From assembly GCF_006149005.1 (NCBI RefSeq), contig NZ_VBSL01000003.1:496001-560000 (forward strand): DNA of 64,000 nt. The letters run 5' to 3'. The position numbers were made by a program, and so were the translations under genes. Shown here in pieces: positions 61,002-64,000 of the stretch (positions within the stretch are counted from its first letter, which is position 1; the number at the start of each line of letters is the position of its first letter). The stretch comes from Larkinella sp. C7 (GTDB lineage Bacteria; Bacteroidota; Bacteroidia; Cytophagales; Spirosomataceae). The notes under the pieces are model-generated. The model worked only from the letters and a program-made list of their open reading frames with translations, was not told the DNA's origin and ran no database searches.

Positions 61002-62015
61002 TTATTTCTGATCCTCTTTACTTTTAAAGTCCGTGATGGTCTTTCCATCATAACGATACACGCCACTCATGGCCCCCAGACCGCCAAACCAAATACTTCC
61101 ATCGTTAGCCTCCAAAATCCCCAAAAGAGCTGGTCCTCCTGACACTATTTCGGTTACAGTGGGCACTTTATCGTACAAGGACTTTGCATCATAACGTGAT
61201 AGTGCCCAGACCTGCGGATTCACTTCACCGGTAGTCCAGATGTTTCCTTTTTTATCTTCGATTATTGCATAAGCCCCCCTCTGCGATACCTTGGTAAAGG
61301 TTCTGCCGTCATAGCGCCAAAGACCATCAACGTCACCAAACCAAATGCTTCCTTTTTTATCTTCGATTATTGACCAAACGTTGTTAAACGCCTTGCCATC
61401 TTTGTTTTTTAAAACGGTAAATGTTTTTCCATCATAAACGAACATGTTTTCTCCTTGTGCACCAAACCAAAGCTTGCCGGTTTTGTCTTCGAGGAGTAAA
61501 CGAATACTGTTACTGGGAAATCCATCTTTTGTGGTAAGATTTCGAAAGGATTTCCCATCGTAACGGCTTGCTCCGAACCAAATATTACCGGTTTTATCTT
61601 CATAAATATGAAGAGCTTGATTACTGGCAAGCCCATCCTTTGTTGTAAAATGCTGAAAGGATTTCCCATCGTAATAATAGACACCTGAATCTCTGGTAGC
61701 AAACCAAAGATTTCCTTTTCGATCTTCCAGGACATCCCAGAAGCTGGGCGAAGGTATGTTACTTGTTATATTGGTAAATGATTTTCCATCGTATCGAAAA
61801 ACACCCTTCCATGAGGCAATCAAAATGTCTCCGTTTCTAGCTTGCTTTATATTCCGAACCATACTATTAGGCACCCGGGAAGTGACTGTGTCTTTGGTTT
61901 CGGATTTGATCGTATCTTTTGATAGGTCAGTTGATAGGTCAGTTTTGTCTTTTCCTTTACAGGAAGCGCAAAAAACAAGCATCAATAAAGTGCAAACGTA
62001 TACGGGTTTAGTCAT
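61002..62015 (-). CDS. Lipoprotein with two-component-regulator-type propeller repeats
   Basis: A 337-residue lipoprotein. The start MTKPVYVCTLLMLVFCASC (ATG complement 62013-62015) gives lipobox Cys19. About seven propeller repeats follow the pattern of Reg_prop domains, for example VLEDRKGNLWFATRDSGVYY, then YDGKSFQHFTTKDGL, YEDKTGNIWFGASRYDGKSF and IIEDKKGSIWFGDVDGLWRY. Such blades usually form the sensor of hybrid two-component kinases, but here there is no kinase, so it is a free-standing propeller, perhaps a binding protein at the cell surface. The gene is AT-richer than its neighbours. Confidence 0.88.
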   Translation of the reverse strand: MTKPVYVCTLLMLVFCASCKGKDKTDLSTDLSKDTIKSETKDTVTSRVPNSMVRNIKQARNGDILIASWKGVFRYDGKSFTNITSNIPSPSFWDVLEDRKGNLWFATRDSGVYYYDGKSFQHFTTKDGLASNQALHIYEDKTGNIWFGASRYDGKSFRNLTTKDGFPSNSIRLLLEDKTGKLWFGAQGENMFVYDGKTFTVLKNKDGKAFNNVWSIIEDKKGSIWFGDVDGLWRYDGRTFTKVSQRGAYAIIEDKKGNIWTTGEVNPQVWALSRYDAKSLYDKVPTVTEIVSGGPALLGILEANDGSIWFGGLGAMSGVYRYDGKTITDFKSKEDQK

Positions 62016-62258
62016 TGCTATTCTTGTTTTCAAGGATTTCAGCAAAGCTAAAGACCGTTACCCTGGCGTCTGTCAAGAGCCTGTAAAAGAAGGTTAAAGA
62101 AATGTTAAAGTTGTTGGTGAGCTGCTTCCCAAAAGCTATCCAGTACAGGCCTGATTCAAAAAAGAAGAATAATATCACAATTGAAAATAAAAGTAGTAGA
62201 ACGCTGAGAGAGTGGCATCTAACTTTGTCCATGAAAGCATTTTAGAAACACGAACACG

Positions 62259-63644
62259 ATGGAAATAAACGCTACCGGAAGCTCATCGCGGAGGAATTTT
62301 CTGCAAAAAACCGCTTTGCTGGCCGCTTTAACGCCGAAGCAATGGGGACGGTCTGCTGCTGAAACGGAACCCGTTCGTCTGGCCGAGCCTGGCGAAAATG
62401 TCCCGGAAATGGTGGAAGCGGACGGTCGGTTACGGCTGAGCTTTGGTGAAGAAAAGGTGATTGTCCCGAAAGGATTGCAGCCATTCATGCTGGTGACCAA
62501 AACCGGCGCGATCATCGTTCAGGCGCAACTGCCGGAAAAACCGTTTCCCTCGCCCCGGATGCACTACGAACGGGCAATGGGAACGTACATTTCCCGCGAT
62601 GACGCCAAAACCTGGACGAACATTCCGCTGAAGCCCGGTGAAAATGGGGTGAATCTGGAAGGGGGCGGTATTCAATTGAAGGACGGGACGCTGGTCGCGC
62701 TGGATACGTACATTGTACCGGGAAAAAAAGAAGGGCAGGGGCTGGGCCAACTGTATACCTCCCGGGATGACTGGCAGACGCTAACAGGACCCGTGGATGT
62801 TCCGTTCGATCTGCCCGGCGCTGATTTTTACGCTTCCAAAGACGACGGCGGCCACCCGCACGAAGCGCAGCGACTGCACCGCCGGATCCTGGAAATGCCC
62901 AACGGGGATCTGCTGACCACTTTTTACGGGTGGACCAAAGAAGACCGGACGCCTTCGACGTACATGCCGAGTATGATGAAGACCCGGGTTTTGCTGGTGC
63001 GTTCAACCGATCAAGGAAAGCATTGGAAACAGGTCGCCACCATCGCCGTTGGCCCCGACATCGGCACGGAAGGACTCGATGAACCCGTCATTGCCCGGAT
63101 CAGCAAGGGACCCAATGCCGGGCGACTGCTCTGTTTCATGCGGACCGGTCGTGAACTGCGGGAGTCATTTTCGGATGACAACGGAGCCACCTGGAGCCCC
63201 CACCAGCCCCGGATTTTTGCCGGGCTGGATATTTACCGAACGGAACTCTGGGTCGACTGGCTCCGAAACAAAACCGACTCCAAAGGAAAACCGCTTGATG
63301 AGGGTAATCCTGACGAACTCCGGGGCGCGGTGGTGGACCCTGACCTGATTGAGCTTCGAAGTGGCTTGCTGGTGGCGGCATTCGGCATTCGCGTCCCCCA
63401 GAAAGCGTGCTGGAAGTACCCGGAGCATTCCTGGAATGGCAACTACCTGGCGTTCAGTCAGGATCATGGAAAAACCTGGCCTAACGTGGTCCGGATGACC
63501 TCCGGTGTCATGACCACCCATTATATGGCCATCGAGGAGATGAAGACCGATAATAAAGTGTATGTAGCCTATGACCTGGGAGCCTGGGGAAAAAGCCCGC
63601 GAAATGCCGTCGGGCGTACCCTGGAAATAACGATCAAATCCTGA
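62259..63644 (+). CDS. Sialidase-like BNR-repeat protein exported by Tat
   Basis: A 461-residue protein with a twin-arginine signal SSRRNFLQKTALLAALTP at the start. The six-bladed propeller has several Asp-box-like motifs: SRDDAKTWTNIPLKPG, VRSTDQGKHWKQVATIAVG, SDDNGATWSPHQPRIF and SQDHGKTWPNVVR. The arginine triad of true sialidases cannot be confirmed by eye, and ESHARPXX-type motifs are not obvious, so an exo-alpha-sialidase is a plausible but unproven reading; a general BNR glycan-binding or hydrolase role is the fallback. It is a single gene ahead of a long palindromic terminator. Confidence 0.82.
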   Translation: MEINATGSSSRRNFLQKTALLAALTPKQWGRSAAETEPVRLAEPGENVPEMVEADGRLRLSFGEEKVIVPKGLQPFMLVTKTGAIIVQAQLPEKPFPSPRMHYERAMGTYISRDDAKTWTNIPLKPGENGVNLEGGGIQLKDGTLVALDTYIVPGKKEGQGLGQLYTSRDDWQTLTGPVDVPFDLPGADFYASKDDGGHPHEAQRLHRRILEMPNGDLLTTFYGWTKEDRTPSTYMPSMMKTRVLLVRSTDQGKHWKQVATIAVGPDIGTEGLDEPVIARISKGPNAGRLLCFMRTGRELRESFSDDNGATWSPHQPRIFAGLDIYRTELWVDWLRNKTDSKGKPLDEGNPDELRGAVVDPDLIELRSGLLVAAFGIRVPQKACWKYPEHSWNGNYLAFSQDHGKTWPNVVRMTSGVMTTHYMAIEEMKTDNKVYVAYDLGAWGKSPRNAVGRTLEITIKS

Positions 63645-63658
63645 GTTTGGCAGAAGTC

Positions 63659-63716
63659 GATAGTCGATATGAAAAAAGGACACCCGTGATGGTGTCCTTT
63701 TTTCATATCGACTATC
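63659..63716. terminator. Perfect 26-bp hairpin terminator (convergent)
   Basis: The arm GATAGTCGATATGAAAAAAG plus six bases (63659-63684) is exactly complemented at 63691-63716 with a 6-nt loop; AAAAAA and TTTTTT runs sit inside the stem. It lies between the sialidase-like gene and the convergent malate dehydrogenase gene and should terminate both. Confidence 0.85.
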
Positions 63717-63724
63717 GGGATTTT

Positions 63725-64000
63725 TTACAGGTCCAGCGTTTTCAGAATGTCGTTCATGTTCCGAACAGCGTCGGCCGACTTGTTGAAAGCCGCCTGCTCG
63801 TCTTCGTTGAGGTCGAAATCCACGATGCTTTCCCAGCCATTGCGGCCGATGACCACCGGCACACCGAGGCAGATATCCGACTGGCCGTATTCGCCTTCCA
63901 GCAGAACGCAGCACGGAATGACGCGTTTCTGGTCGCGAACGATGCTTTCGACCAGGGCCGCACCGGCTGCTCCGGGTGCATACCAGGCCGAAGTGCCGAT
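63725..64000 (-). CDS. mdh: Malate dehydrogenase, C-terminal part (runs off the window)
   Basis: The minus-strand frame from the window edge to a TAA (complement TTA at 63725-63727) encodes the last 91 residues of malate dehydrogenase. It reads IGTSAWYAPGAAGAALVESI, then VRDQKRVIPCCVLLEGEYGQ, SDICLGVPVVIGRNGWESIV and DFDLNEDEQAAFNKSADAVR, ending NMNDILKTLDL. This is the typical C-terminus of bacterial and lactate-like MDH of the TCA cycle, oxidising malate to oxaloacetate with NAD. The start of the gene lies to the right of the window. A shorter frame at 63754-63981 in another phase is a shadow of it. Confidence 0.95.
   Translation of the reverse strand: MGTSAWYAPGAAGAALVESIVRDQKRVIPCCVLLEGEYGQSDICLGVPVVIGRNGWESIVDFDLNEDEQAAFNKSADAVRNMNDILKTLDL

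Noticed and set aside
63754-63981. 75-codon minus-strand frame at the right edge
   Set aside because: Overlaps the malate dehydrogenase C-terminus in a different phase; the mdh phase gives clear family motifs.
1-64000. tRNA or rRNA genes, CRISPR arrays, insertion sequences
   Set aside because: No cloverleaf-like conserved tRNA ends, no spaced identical repeats and no transposase-like proteins were recognised. A covariance-model scan would be more sensitive.

Overview
The window looks like the chromosome of a Bacteroidota bacterium, most likely order Cytophagales (Spirosoma/Larkinella-like; the genus is inferred from gene content and moderately high GC). The signs are three SusC-type TonB-dependent transporters, two SusD lipoproteins, many lipoproteins with a signal-peptidase-II cysteine, a serine-palmitoyltransferase-type enzyme, a small histone-H1-like protein, TAnnTTTG-type -7 promoter elements, and almost no Shine-Dalgarno sequences.

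Layout. 1-10.5 kb: a SusC porin on the minus strand, a TolB-propeller/amidohydrolase fusion on the plus strand, and a large dehydrogenase/HEAT/cytochrome c lipoprotein. 10.6-20.3 kb, all minus strand: a compact class I lanthipeptide gene cluster. In transcription order it holds precursor 1 (49 aa), an LLM-family flavin-dependent oxidoreductase, precursor 2 (45 aa), a full-length LanB dehydratase, a C39-peptidase ABC exporter, an HlyD adaptor and a LanC cyclase. Neither precursor is a long ORF; both were found by translating the intergenic DNA. Both have double-glycine leaders and cores with two T-x3-C units, and both sit behind near-identical ~124-bp upstream blocks. 20.5-31 kb, plus strand: a NarL-type response regulator, a TPR histidine kinase, SusC, SusD, an IPT-domain surface lipoprotein and a GH26 mannanase, read as a beta-mannan utilisation locus. 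The intergenic DNA between the lanthipeptide genes and the regulator carries two compact inverted repeats. 31-39.4 kb: a sialate O-acetylesterase, a collagen-like lipoprotein and a second SusC/SusD pair ending at a perfect 48-bp palindrome. 39.4-54.6 kb: mostly housekeeping genes (meaB, ispD, queA, a biotin carboxylase, a sphingolipid-type aminotransferase, a lipid kinase, an eIF1/SUI1 homologue, a POT transporter, an M23 peptidase) and several unknowns. 54.6-64 kb: a SIMPL protein, a zinc metalloprotease, an O/P-type porin, an AT-richer pair (YceI and a propeller lipoprotein), a Tat-exported sialidase-like protein, and the C-terminus of malate dehydrogenase running off the window.

The most notable system is the lanthipeptide cluster. 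LanB would dehydrate Ser/Thr, LanC would close thioether rings, the LLM enzyme could reduce dehydro residues, and the C39 exporter would cut after GG and export the product. A second theme is a scattered set of long purine/pyrimidine-asymmetric hairpins sharing words such as GAGACAAGAGA and AATGATGAA between genes.
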